A DNA stretch of 31,105 nucleotides. It comes from a bacterium (GTDB lineage: Bacteria; Bacteroidota; Bacteroidia; Bacteroidales; Bacteroidaceae). Below are positions 9,242 to 17,695 of the stretch, in pieces; the stretch's first letter is position 1; every line of letters begins with the position of its first letter. The translations under genes and the position numbers were made by a program. Location of the stretch: contig SFXD01000017.1 of NCBI GenBank assembly GCA_004559785.1, forward strand, positions 1 through 31,105. Direction: 5' to 3'. The notes beneath the pieces were generated by a model. The model worked only from the letters and a program-made list of their open reading frames with translations. It searched no databases and had not been told where the DNA came from.

Positions 9242-11590
9242 TCAGTTATTATCCTTGATATGCGCTATCGGATTCTCATTCGCCGCCATCCAGCTCTGCA
9301 CCGCCACCGCTGCAAGGGATACAAGCAGACAGATGCCCCCGGCAGCAAGGAAAATCCATGGGGAGAGGCTGATGCGATAGGTGAACTGCGACAGCCATTC
9401 GCCCATGAAATGCCAGCTTATGGGCACCGCAATGACGAAAGCTATTGCCACATAAGTGAGGAACGTGCGGATGAGCTTGCGGCACACCTGCGAACTCGAC
9501 GAACCGAACACCTTCCTCACGGCTATCTCCTTCTGCCGCTGCTGAATGAAATAGGTGGACATGGCCACGAGGCCCAGCATCGACACGAGCAATGCCATCA
9601 TGGCAAAGAGGGTGATGATATGCGACAGTCGGATCGACTCCGTATAGTAGGCCGCTATCTGCTGGTCGATGAACGGGTACTCGTCGAGCATGTCGAAGTT
9701 GTATACCTTTTTATATACGTCCTTTATCTGGCTGAGAGCCTCGATAGGGTCGCCAGTGATGAGGATGGAAAAATTCCACGGATATGCCGCCTTGTCCACG
9801 ATGAAGATTATCATTGGATGAGTCGCCTCCTCGATGTTCCTGATATGGAAATCTTCGAGCACTCCGCAGGCATGAGGATTTATGTCTTTGCCTCTGTCGC
9901 CTAACATATATTCCCAATGCAGCTCGTAAAACTCATTGCCCATCTCGCGTAGCGTCTGTTCTGTCACGTATAGCTTTATGTTGCTGCCGCCGGTGTTCTC
10001 CTTCTTCGGTTTCAGACCATACATCTCCAGGAAGTTTCGGTCGCCAAACAGGATTTGCAGACTTACGGTTTTCTTAGAGTCCAAAGTCATGGTGTTGTTG
10101 TTGCCTCCGTTGCTTGGGGTACCTGCCGATGCGCTCACGAGTTTCACGCAGGCAAGTTTCTCCACCTCCTTGCAGAAGGTAGATGCCTGAATGCTGTCGC
10201 CTGGGTTTCCCAGCACCACGATGTTGTCCTTGCTGAAGCCCATCGGGGCATTGATGATGTGGCGCATCTGAAGCGACATGGTCAGAGCCACGGCTATCAT
10301 CACAATGGTTATCACGTTCTGCAAGACGATAAACACCCTACTGAATACCATTCTCGTATGATGGGCAAATGTTCCGCGAACCACCTCTATAGGTTGCGCC
10401 CTCGATATTACCACCGCAGGGACAACACCTGCCAAGGCTCCTAAGAGCAGGGCGAAGAGCAGCACTCCGCAAATGCTAATCGGAGTAAGCGCATCAGCAA
10501 GCAGCAGCTTTGTATCGAGCAAATGCGAGAAGAACGGGGCAAAAGCGGCGGCAAGCAAAAGGCTCAATAAAAGCGAAAACATACTGAGCATGATGCTCTC
10601 TGCCATCAGACGACCCATGATATGGCAGCGCTGACTGCCATGGAGGCGACGCATAGCCATCTCGCGCGAACGTCTGCCCGACTGCGCCACAGTGAGGTTG
10701 ATGTAGTTGAACACGGCAAACAACAGCACCACCAGACACGAGGCGAACAACATCCTCACGAGTTTCAGACTGCCTCGTGAGGTATGCCGATTGCAATCCT
10801 GTATCTCTGAGAAATACTGTTCGGAGAACGGCAGAACAATAGCCTTCGATGGTCTGTCCTTCAACTGGAATATCCAGAAGAACTCCTTGAAATATTGTGC
10901 CATGTCGGCGGTCTTTGCCTGAAGGTCGGTGTTCGGTTTTGTCAGCACATAGAGGTCAGAGCCAATGGCATTGTTCATGTTTTCAATGAGGCTTGAATTG
11001 CCCACATGCTCAAAGCGGCAAACGAGGTCGGCCTTCTGCAGCGAACTGTGCTCCATCTCCTTCATCACGCCCGTCACCTTCAGCTTCTTGTCGCGATAAG
11101 CCAACGTCACGTGCTTACCCACCGGGTCGCTGTCGCCGAAGAGTTGCCGTGCAAGCGCCTCTGTCACCACGCAGTCATCCTTACCACGCAGCACGCTCCC
11201 GCGGTCGCCCCTAAGCAGTTCGAAGTCGAACATCTGAAAGAACGTGGAGTCCACATACATGGCATATTTCTTCACCAACTGGTCGTCGTTAATGTGAATC
11301 AATGTTTCGTCGCTTGCCACTCCGCAAGTCATCTCAATCTCGGGATAGCGGCTCTTCAGGTATGGCGACACCTGGCGCGACATTCCAATCACCTTGTCGT
11401 CACCTCCCATGTCGATGCCCAAGGTATATATCCTCTCCGCCTTAGAGTGCTGCTTGTCCACCCGATACTCCTGCCACACATACACGCCAATCAGCATCAC
11501 GAACATCAGCGAGAGGCTGAGGCCGAATACGTTGATGGCGGTATAAACCTTATTTCTTGATAGAAACGTAATGTACGATTTGATTTTCAT
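9242..11590 (-). CDS. FtsX/MacB-like ABC permease (second permease)
   Basis: The 782-residue permease has the same architecture as its downstream paralogue: one N-terminal helix, a MacB-type periplasmic domain, an FtsX core near 285-420, a second periplasmic region and a C-terminal FtsX core. Such proteins are the membrane part of tripartite ABC exporters or related mechanotransmission systems. It follows the adaptor gene after 8 bases, so it is clearly part of the same operon. It could pair with the downstream paralogue as a heterodimer sharing one ATPase, since MacB-type permeases work as dimers; this is inference. Ends are nearly identical to the 6865-9234 permease. Confidence 0.92.
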   Translation of the reverse strand: MKIKSYITFLSRNKVYTAINVFGLSLSLMFVMLIGVYVWQEYRVDKQHSKAERIYTLGIDMGGDDKVIGMSRQVSPYLKSRYPEIEMTCGVASDETLIHINDDQLVKKYAMYVDSTFFQMFDFELLRGDRGSVLRGKDDCVVTEALARQLFGDSDPVGKHVTLAYRDKKLKVTGVMKEMEHSSLQKADLVCRFEHVGNSSLIENMNNAIGSDLYVLTKPNTDLQAKTADMAQYFKEFFWIFQLKDRPSKAIVLPFSEQYFSEIQDCNRHTSRGSLKLVRMLFASCLVVLLFAVFNYINLTVAQSGRRSREMAMRRLHGSQRCHIMGRLMAESIMLSMFSLLLSLLLAAAFAPFFSHLLDTKLLLADALTPISICGVLLFALLLGALAGVVPAVVISRAQPIEVVRGTFAHHTRMVFSRVFIVLQNVITIVMIAVALTMSLQMRHIINAPMGFSKDNIVVLGNPGDSIQASTFCKEVEKLACVKLVSASAGTPSNGGNNNTMTLDSKKTVSLQILFGDRNFLEMYGLKPKKENTGGSNIKLYVTEQTLREMGNEFYELHWEYMLGDRGKDINPHACGVLEDFHIRNIEEATHPMIIFIVDKAAYPWNFSILITGDPIEALSQIKDVYKKVYNFDMLDEYPFIDQQIAAYYTESIRLSHIITLFAMMALLVSMLGLVAMSTYFIQQRQKEIAVRKVFGSSSSQVCRKLIRTFLTYVAIAFVIAVPISWHFMGEWLSQFTYRISLSPWIFLAAGGICLLVSLAAVAVQSWMAANENPIAHIKDNN

Positions 11591-11598
11591 TTTATCCT

Positions 11599-12855
11599 TT
11601 AATTGTTTATTATCAGCACCTCATTATCTTTAAATGCCTCATATCCACTGACGATTACCTTCTCGCCAGGCTCCAGTCCTTCGAGCACCTCGTAGTACTG
11701 CGGATTCTGCCTGCCGATGCGGATGTTGCGGCGATAAGCCTTGTTGCCATCTGAGTCGAGCACGAAGATCCAGTTGCCGCCAGTGACGGAATAGAATGTG
11801 CCTTTGGGTATTAGTACTGCCTGCTTGGATTCGCCAAGCTGGAGGTCAATGTAGTAGGTCTGACCAGTGCGGATATTCTTCGGACGCTCGCCGTTGAAAG
11901 TGAAATCAATCTTGAAGCGTCCCTCTTTTACTTCGGGATATACCTTCCTTACACAGAGAGTATAGCTATTGCCGCCCTGTGTGAATGTGGCGGTAAGGCC
12001 TTGATGAACTCGGTCGATATAGTGCTCATCCACTTGCGCCCTTACCTTATAGTCGGAGAGGTCATTGATGACTCCTATCTTCTGTCCTGCTCCTACGCTC
12101 TGTCCTAACTCAACGTCTAAGAGTCCCACTTCTCCGTCGGTCTGCGCCCTCACCTCAAGTCGCTCCTTGCGCTGACGCACTAACAACACGTTCTTCTGCA
12201 TAGCGGCGAGGTTATCGCCCATCTGGTCCACCTGCGACTGCCTGAGCTGTGCGTCCTTGCTGAGTTTCTGCTTCACGAGCTGCAGTTTCCTGGCCGACAG
12301 TTCGTAGTCCTCCTTCGCTTTCAGGTAGTCCTCGCGGCTCACGAGCCGCTCCTCATAGAGTTGCTCCTGGTGCTCCCATGCCCGGCGTTTTGCCACAACG
12401 TCCTGTTCCAGCTGTGCCTCCTCGCTCTCGTTGGCCAGTTTGTCCTGCTCCATGGTGATGTGGGTGTTGCGCAGCATGTTCTGCTTCTCGGCCAGCTCGC
12501 TTTCCGCCTGCAGAATCTGCAGGTCGAGATTGGTGTTGGAGAGGCGCACGAGCACGTCGCCCTTCTTCACTTTTGCGCCTTCCTCTACGACACGTTCCAA
12601 TACTATGCCGCCCTCCTGTGGCGACACCTGCACCACCTGTATGGGCACCACCTGCCCGTCCACCGACACATAGTCGCTGAACTCCTTCTTTTCCACGCTT
12701 CCGATGTTCAGCCCCCGTCGCTCCACCCTCAGCGTGGAGGTATAATTGCCCGTGGCCATCCACAGGAGCGCAGCCACCACTGCCGTGCCTCCTGCCGTCC
12801 ATCCCCAGTATTTCTTAGGGATGATGTACTTCTTTTTTTCAATCTTTATGTCCAT
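11599..12855 (-). CDS. Periplasmic adaptor (membrane fusion) protein, HlyD/MacA type
   Basis: The 418-residue protein has an uncleaved N-terminal transmembrane anchor (about 18-36) preceded by a lysine-rich cytoplasmic end. A biotinyl-lipoyl-like half (about 70-108, VVQVSPQEGGIVLERVVEEGAKVKKGD) is followed by a long alpha-helical hairpin (about 110-235, coiled coil), the second lipoyl half with QTDGEVGLLDVELGQSV, and a beta-barrel/proximal domain ending in LEPGEKVIVSGYEAF. It should bridge the permeases and the TolC-like channel. It has its own upstream gap of 97 bases with a candidate sigma-54 promoter, and the two permeases follow at once. Confidence 0.93.
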   Translation of the reverse strand: MDIKIEKKKYIIPKKYWGWTAGGTAVVAALLWMATGNYTSTLRVERRGLNIGSVEKKEFSDYVSVDGQVVPIQVVQVSPQEGGIVLERVVEEGAKVKKGDVLVRLSNTNLDLQILQAESELAEKQNMLRNTHITMEQDKLANESEEAQLEQDVVAKRRAWEHQEQLYEERLVSREDYLKAKEDYELSARKLQLVKQKLSKDAQLRQSQVDQMGDNLAAMQKNVLLVRQRKERLEVRAQTDGEVGLLDVELGQSVGAGQKIGVINDLSDYKVRAQVDEHYIDRVHQGLTATFTQGGNSYTLCVRKVYPEVKEGRFKIDFTFNGERPKNIRTGQTYYIDLQLGESKQAVLIPKGTFYSVTGGNWIFVLDSDGNKAYRRNIRIGRQNPQYYEVLEGLEPGEKVIVSGYEAFKDNEVLIINN

Positions 12856-12892
12856 AATTCCTGATTTTAACTATTCATCCAAATAAGGGGCA

Positions 12893-12907
12893 GCAAGCAA
12901 TCAGCCC
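12893..12907 (-). promoter_or_regulatory. Candidate sigma-54 (-24/-12) promoter upstream of the adaptor
   Basis: On the minus strand GGGC (12907-12904) and TTGCT (12896-12892) place GG and GC exactly ten bases apart, as RpoN promoters require. Eight of twelve consensus positions of TGGCACG-N4-TTGCW match. The GC lies 38 bases before the ATG at 12855, nearly the same distance as the tolC candidate. No convincing -7 TAnnTTTG motif is seen in this gap. Confidence 0.5.
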
Positions 12908-12952
12908 AGGGCGCAGAACACCCAATCTTCTCTTTAGCTGAACAACCAATTC

Positions 12953-14260
12953 TTATTCCTCATAATATTCCACAAGCCTCTTCTTTATCTCTGCCATCAG
13001 CCTTGTCTGCAGCAGCCGCACGCGCGAGTTGTGCAATGTCTGTGCCGAGGTATGGAGGTCGAAGGTAGAGAGCATGCCCTCCTCGTATTTCCTGGTGCTG
13101 AGGTGATGTGCCACAGAGTCGCTGGCCACCTTGCGTTCCATCAGCACCACCTCCCTTGCATAGCCGTCGCGCTCCAGCACCGCCTGCCGATAGTCGCTGC
13201 CTACGTTCAGGCGTGCCTCTTCGCGTTCTATCTCGGCCAGGCGCACATTTCCCAGTGCCTTCCTCACATGCCTGACGGTGGCGAAATTGAACAGCGGGAA
13301 CGACAGCGAGGCATAGACATACTCACCGAGATTGTTCTTTATCTGACGGGAGAAGGACGTACCCAGCTCACTCGAAGAAAGATTCCTGTAGTAACCCGTA
13401 GACACGCCGCCGCCGATGGAGAGCGACGGCCACAGCTTTCCGCACGTTATCCTATAGTTGAGCCGGGCAGCGGCAAGGGCATGCTCCGCCTCCGTCATCC
13501 GCCCGGATGCCAGTCCTGGGCCGCCGGCCGCCTCGTGCGTCTCTGCTCCCAGCTGCCCGTCCACTCTTATTTCCTCGCTTACCTCCATCCCCATCGCCTT
13601 CTTCAGCATCATCACAGCCTTCTGCGCAGCCGTCTTCTGATGCTCCACGGCGTATTCGTCCTCAGCCGCCTGCGCCTCCATCTGCGCCACGTCGGGGTAG
13701 CTCTTCATGCCCAGCGTCTCCATCCGTCGTGTCTTCAGGAGCAGCTGCCGGCTGTCAGCCAGTTTGTCCTCGGCAATGCGGAGCGAAGCCTCGTTGTACA
13801 CCGCATCCACATATCGCTCCATCACCTCTATCGCCTTCTCGTCCCGTGCCAGGGCAAGGGCGTTGTCGCTTCGCCTCACCTCTAACCGTGCCTTGCGGAA
13901 GGCATTCCATGTCTGCGCCCCGTCGAAGAGCATTAGCGAGCCGCCCACGGAATAGTTGTTGCTGAAAGAGGTGATGGTGTTGTAGGTGTTGGTTTCGGGG
14001 TCCACATTGCGTCCCCAGGACAGTTGCGTCCCCACGCCTGCCGACAGCGACGGCATGAAGCCTGCCGCTGCCGCCCCCCGTTCCTCACGGGCATTGTCGG
14101 CCTCCACCCTTTTGCGCCTGATGTCCGTGGCATGGGTCATGGCATACGCTATACATTGGTCGAGCGTCCACACGTCGCCATCGGGCTGCGCCGGAGCCTG
14201 TGCCCCCATGCTGCCACAAGGCATCAGCATCAGGGTGATAACAATAGTCCTTAGTATCAT
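12953..14260 (-). CDS. TolC-like outer membrane efflux protein
   Basis: The 435-residue protein starts with a signal peptide (about 1-22, cleavage after GAQA), then WTLDQCIAYAMTHATDIRRKR, the typical first helix of the outer membrane efflux protein (OEP) family. It continues with two OEP repeats rich in long helices and the beta-strand segments of the outer membrane barrel (PSLSAGVGTQLSWG and PSLSIGGGVSTGYY). Length and layout fit TolC/OprM relatives that form trimeric exit ducts. It is the first gene after a terminator-like hairpin and has a sigma-54-like promoter, so it probably begins a transcript containing the adaptor, two permeases and an ATPase. Confidence 0.93.
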   Translation of the reverse strand: MILRTIVITLMLMPCGSMGAQAPAQPDGDVWTLDQCIAYAMTHATDIRRKRVEADNAREERGAAAAGFMPSLSAGVGTQLSWGRNVDPETNTYNTITSFSNNYSVGGSLMLFDGAQTWNAFRKARLEVRRSDNALALARDEKAIEVMERYVDAVYNEASLRIAEDKLADSRQLLLKTRRMETLGMKSYPDVAQMEAQAAEDEYAVEHQKTAAQKAVMMLKKAMGMEVSEEIRVDGQLGAETHEAAGGPGLASGRMTEAEHALAAARLNYRITCGKLWPSLSIGGGVSTGYYRNLSSSELGTSFSRQIKNNLGEYVYASLSFPLFNFATVRHVRKALGNVRLAEIEREEARLNVGSDYRQAVLERDGYAREVVLMERKVASDSVAHHLSTRKYEEGMLSTFDLHTSAQTLHNSRVRLLQTRLMAEIKKRLVEYYEE

Positions 14261-14297
14261 TTCTTCTGTCTGTTTGCAATTTTTCTACAGATTCCCT

Positions 14298-14313
14298 TAC
14301 CAAAACCGTGCCA
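14298..14313 (-). promoter_or_regulatory. Candidate sigma-54 promoter upstream of the tolC-like gene
   Basis: The minus strand reads TGGCACGGTTTTGGTA. The -24 element TGGCACG is a perfect consensus match. The -12 element is TGGTA where TTGCW is expected, so the key GC is GT. The start of transcription would fall near 14287, giving a leader of about 27 bases to the ATG at 14260. Confidence 0.55.
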
Positions 14314-14324
14314 CAATAGGAAAC

Positions 14325-14339
14325 CACTGATTTCCAGTG
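14325..14339. promoter_or_regulatory. Small palindrome just upstream of the candidate sigma-54 promoter
   Basis: CACTG (14325-14329) and CAGTG (14335-14339) form a palindrome with a five-base spacer. It is interlaced with a second one, GGAAA (14319-14323) and TTTCC (14331-14335). It could be a regulator site or part of a hairpin. The position is closer to the promoter than a usual sigma-54 enhancer site. Confidence 0.3.
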
Positions 14340-14360
14340 CAGGGCAGGAAGAGACAGAAA

Positions 14361-14389
14361 ACCGGCTGTCCATATTCTGGATAGCCGGT
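14361..14389 (-). terminator. Rho-independent-like terminator after the first ATPase
   Basis: The arms 14361-14372 and 14378-14389 pair over 12 positions (one G-U) around TATTC. On the minus strand the stem is followed by a T-rich stretch (TTTCTGTCTC). It lies 35 bases after the stop of the ATPase gene and before the tolC promoter candidate, so it divides the efflux locus into two transcription units. Confidence 0.7.
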
Positions 14390-14424
14390 GTAAAAATATT
14401 GGACGGAATGCTATGTGCAGAGTC

Positions 14425-15099
14425 TTACAATACGGTGTTCTCCACCACCTCGCCATCCAACAGGTTAATTATTCGGTGGGCAAAGGCTGCGTCATGCCTG
14501 CTGTGGGTCACCATCACGACGGTGGTCCCCTCGGCATTGAGTTGCGAGAGCAGTTGCATGACATCCAGCCCGTTCTTTGAATCGAGGTTGCCCGTAGGCT
14601 CATCTGCAAGTATCAACCGGGGCTTGCCTACCACGGCACGAGCAATGGCTACGCGCTGCTGCTGACCTCCGGAGAGCTGCTGCGGATAGTGCGTTGCACG
14701 CTGTGAGAGGTTCACCTTGCGCAGGATGTCCAGTACACGTTCCCTGCGTTCTGCCTTGGGGACGTTGAGATACTTCAGCTGAAGGTCGACGTTTTCCTCT
14801 ACCGTCATCTCGTCGATGAGGTTGAAGCTCTGGAACACGAAGCCTATGCGCCCCTTGCGATGCATGGTGCGTTCTCTCTCCCTGAGGTGTCCGACCTCCT
14901 CGCCTGCCAGGTAGTAGTTTCCCTCGTCGGGGCTGTCAAGCAGCCCAATTATGTTCAGCAGTGTTGACTTGCCACATCCCGAAGGTCCCATGATGGCTAC
15001 GAACTCGCCTTCCCCTACCTCTAAGCTGACGCCGTTCAATGCCGTTGTCTCTACGTTCTCCGTACGGAAGACCTTGGATAGATTCTCAATCTTTATCAT
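14425..15099 (-). CDS. ABC transporter ATP-binding protein, MacB/LolD type (first copy)
   Basis: The 224-residue ATPase has Walker A GPSGCGKST (38-46), Q-loop FVFQSFNLIDE, signature LSGGQQQRVAIARA (about 142-155), Walker B LILADEP and H-loop VTHS. It closely parallels the ATPase at 6178-6843 over its whole length. The gene sits 53 bases after the permease at 15153-17492 and ends shortly before a terminator-like hairpin, so permease plus ATPase form a two-gene unit. It presumably powers that permease. Whether it also serves the downstream permeases cannot be told from sequence. Confidence 0.95.
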   Translation of the reverse strand: MIKIENLSKVFRTENVETTALNGVSLEVGEGEFVAIMGPSGCGKSTLLNIIGLLDSPDEGNYYLAGEEVGHLRERERTMHRKGRIGFVFQSFNLIDEMTVEENVDLQLKYLNVPKAERRERVLDILRKVNLSQRATHYPQQLSGGQQQRVAIARAVVGKPRLILADEPTGNLDSKNGLDVMQLLSQLNAEGTTVVMVTHSRHDAAFAHRIINLLDGEVVENTVL

Positions 15100-15152
15100 A
15101 TTTCCTTTGTCGTTATAATTTACAGGTCATAGAACATTCCCCCCCCTTACAG

Positions 15153-17492
15153 CTATTCTGTCTTCAGGTATTCCATAGGGTTGGCGGTTGCCACTTTCAG
15201 CGTGCGGCTTATGACGGATATGAAAGCCACCAGTATGCTGAACAGAGAAGCAAAGGCAAGCGCCCACCACGGCATGGGAATCCGGTAGACAAAGCCCGAC
15301 AGGTAGTGCTGCATGGCTTTCATGCTAAACGGCATTGCCACGACAATCGCAGCCATGGACAGCACAAGGAATCGGCTGGACAAAGTCCATACGGCATCCG
15401 TCACCGTCGCCCCCATCGCCTTGCGCAGGGCTATCTGCTTGCGCTGCTGCTCGCCGTAATACACCGACATGGCGAACATGCCCAGGGCGGAGATGAGTAT
15501 AGAGACGAGCATGAAGGTGAGGACGAGCGACATCGTGTTGCGCTGGGTCTTCAGTCCATCGCTCAATATGTCGTCGATGTATTTGCAATTCATCTCAAGA
15601 GGCATACCCCTTACTTCTTTCGTCACCATGCTGCAAGTGTTCTTCACGGCGGCAAGAGCCTTGTCGTGGTCGCCACGGGTCTTTATCAACATCGAATAAT
15701 ACCATCCATCGTGAGGAGCCACCATGATGCCGTTATAACACTTGTCCATCGCGTTTGGCATGGCAGTGCCGGCACGGTAGTCGGCTATCACTCCGCAACA
15801 TTCATATTCGGGTTTTCCGTTCGTGACACCAAAATATGGTTTCTTTGCCGACACACCCCAAAAGTGCTTTCCGCTTTCAGTCACCCACACCTTTCCCTCG
15901 GTTGGCAAGCAGTATTGCTCAATCACCTTTATTCCCAATATCTTCATCGCAGTGGAGTCGAGACGGCACATCGCCACCCATGACAACACCTTGTCATTTT
16001 CGTCATGCACACCATTGGCATCGCATTGTAATGGTGTCCCTCCACATGGCGTTGCCTCCACTACCTCGGGCAGTGCCTTCAGCCTGTCTGCCAGGAGCTG
16101 TTGCTTGTCAAGGCCATAGCCTACCACCCCCGTATATGCCATGATGATGTCTTCCTTGTCGTAGCCGTAGGAAAGTGTGTAGAGATGGTGCATTTGCAAG
16201 GTCATTGTCAATCCCACGGCTACGAGAACCGTACTGACCACGCCCTGCGCAGTGATGAACACCTTGCTGAACCACATCTTGTTCTTAATCCGGAGACTGC
16301 CCTTTACCACGTCGATGGGGTTAAACCGCGACACTACCATGGCGGGAATGATGCCGCAGACGACTGATATGGCAAGGAGTGCCGCTACGGCGACGAGCAT
16401 CATGGCGGGAGACACGGAGAGAGAAATCCTCGTGTCAAGCATGTCTTCGAACACGGGCAGCAGGCATAGTGCCAACATTAGACCGATGATGAAGCAGGCT
16501 GACGTGAACAGCACCGACTCCTTGAAATATCTTACCACCACACCCCATGCGCTCTCGCCCAACAGTCGGCGTGTTGCCATCTCCTTTGCCCGTTTGCCGG
16601 CTTGCGCCACGGTGAGGTTGATATAATTGAATATTGCGCACACGAGAAGCACAAGGGCCACGGCAAGCAGGATGTCAACCAACTTCTTGTCGCCTTGGCG
16701 GAACTTCCAGTTGGAGATGGTGGAGAAATATAATTTGTCCAAGCGCACTATCGTCGAGCCCCACAGGAACTTGCCGTCATTCTCGCGTGAATACTCAAAT
16801 TCTTTCCAGTAATCCACATACTTGTCGAGCAGTTTGTCCGCCACTTTGTCGGGGTCGGCATCCTTGTCGAGGCGTACAAAAGGAACAGTCTCGCCGAAGT
16901 TGTCCATCTTTGCCGTCAGCTTTTCCGCGTATTTCATTGAAACCATCACATCGCATGGCTCAAAGATGTCAGACTTGCCGAAGTCGGGCATCACTCCCGC
17001 TATCCTGAACGTGAGGGTGTCGTATTTCATCGTCTTGCCGATGGCATCGCCATTGCCGAAAGCCTTGGCTGCGAACGACTCGCTGACGATGGCTTCGTCC
17101 TCTGAGGTAAGCACCCTGTCGCGACGGCATCCACGGACGTCATATCCGAAGAACTCAAAGAAGTTTGGGTCGACGCAGTATGCGTCCGTCTTGAAGAACG
17201 TCTCGCCAACCATAAACCCGGGGATATTGTTGGCGGTGGCAACCCTTGTCCATTCCTTTATCTCTGGTATGGAAGGGAAGAACTCCTGCGCCGTTCCCCA
17301 TGTCATGCCGAGATAGTCGCCGGTGCCCACGGCATAAATCTCCTTTGCCTTCTCACCAGCCTTGCCCACGCTGTATTCCATTGCGGTATAGGCTCCGAGT
17401 ACGACTACAAAGCCCAGGGCAACCGACATTCCGAAAGCCTCGATGGCGGTGTAGAGCCTGTTGCGAGACAAAAATGTAAGATACGATTTCAT
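15153..17492 (-). CDS. FtsX/MacB-like ABC permease (first permease)
   Basis: This 779-residue permease starts MKSYLTFLSRNRLY at the ATG 17492. The frame is open to 17600, but the extra residues are not hydrophobic or conserved in style and the promoter at 17525-17555 lies inside that extension, so the internal ATG is the true start. An N-terminal helix (about 15-38), a periplasmic MacB-like domain, an FtsX core (about 280-420), a second periplasmic domain and a C-terminal FtsX core follow. It is more diverged from the other two permeases than they are from each other, including at its ends (final residues ANPMEYLKTE). It is the first gene of the locus and divergent from a response regulator. 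Confidence 0.92.
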   Translation of the reverse strand: MKSYLTFLSRNRLYTAIEAFGMSVALGFVVVLGAYTAMEYSVGKAGEKAKEIYAVGTGDYLGMTWGTAQEFFPSIPEIKEWTRVATANNIPGFMVGETFFKTDAYCVDPNFFEFFGYDVRGCRRDRVLTSEDEAIVSESFAAKAFGNGDAIGKTMKYDTLTFRIAGVMPDFGKSDIFEPCDVMVSMKYAEKLTAKMDNFGETVPFVRLDKDADPDKVADKLLDKYVDYWKEFEYSRENDGKFLWGSTIVRLDKLYFSTISNWKFRQGDKKLVDILLAVALVLLVCAIFNYINLTVAQAGKRAKEMATRRLLGESAWGVVVRYFKESVLFTSACFIIGLMLALCLLPVFEDMLDTRISLSVSPAMMLVAVAALLAISVVCGIIPAMVVSRFNPIDVVKGSLRIKNKMWFSKVFITAQGVVSTVLVAVGLTMTLQMHHLYTLSYGYDKEDIIMAYTGVVGYGLDKQQLLADRLKALPEVVEATPCGGTPLQCDANGVHDENDKVLSWVAMCRLDSTAMKILGIKVIEQYCLPTEGKVWVTESGKHFWGVSAKKPYFGVTNGKPEYECCGVIADYRAGTAMPNAMDKCYNGIMVAPHDGWYYSMLIKTRGDHDKALAAVKNTCSMVTKEVRGMPLEMNCKYIDDILSDGLKTQRNTMSLVLTFMLVSILISALGMFAMSVYYGEQQRKQIALRKAMGATVTDAVWTLSSRFLVLSMAAIVVAMPFSMKAMQHYLSGFVYRIPMPWWALAFASLFSILVAFISVISRTLKVATANPMEYLKTE

Positions 17493-17524
17493 ATTGCTTG
17501 CTATGTCCTGATGTTTCTTGCGCT

Positions 17525-17555
17525 GCAAAGTTACATACTTGCCTGCTTCCTGCAA
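17525..17555 (-). promoter_or_regulatory. Promoter of the permease-ATPase unit
   Basis: On the minus strand TAACTTTGC (17533-17525) matches the -7 motif TAnnTTTG, and TTG (17555-17553) lies 19 bases upstream, the ideal spacing. The leader to the ATG at 17492 is about 25 bases. Confidence 0.75.
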
Positions 17556-17580
17556 TGGATTTCTCCGCCTACGGCAGCAG

Positions 17581-17622
17581 ATTGTATTAAAACAATACAA
17601 TTTTCTGTATTAAAACAATACA
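17581..17622. promoter_or_regulatory. Tandem palindromic operator-like sites between divergent genes
   Basis: Site 1 is ATTGTATT-AAAAC-AATACAAT (17581-17601), a perfect 8-bp palindrome with a five-base spacer. Site 2 is TGTATT-AAAAC-AATACA (17606-17622). The centres are 23 bases apart, about two helical turns. They lie just upstream of the permease promoter on one side and of the regulator promoter on the other. The spacing and symmetry suit dimer binding by a Fis-type regulator such as one of the two response regulators nearby (inference). Confidence 0.65.
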
Positions 17623-17660
17623 ATTCCACCTCCGCCCTACGCCGATATGGATTATTTTCG

Positions 17661-17668
17661 TACCTTTG
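17661..17668 (+). promoter_or_regulatory. -7 element of the second response regulator operon
   Basis: TACCTTTG matches the Bacteroidota -7 consensus exactly. No clear -33 TTTG is seen at the right distance, which fits a promoter that depends on an activator. It places the start of transcription near 17675, ruling out the in-frame ATG at 17666. Confidence 0.5.
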
Positions 17669-17695
17669 ACCTCACGAACATGTACGGCAAGCAAT

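Noticed and set aside
14313..14389. Riboswitch or attenuator in the tolC leader
   Set aside because: The hairpin lies upstream of the predicted transcription start and has terminator features for the preceding unit. No known riboswitch pattern is seen.
15039..15983. Long plus-strand frame opposite the first permease and ATPase
   Set aside because: It is a shadow of real genes with no domain or promoter.
17493..17600. N-terminal extension of the first permease
   Set aside because: The promoter at 17525-17555 lies within it, and the paralogues start at the residue equivalent to the ATG at 17492.
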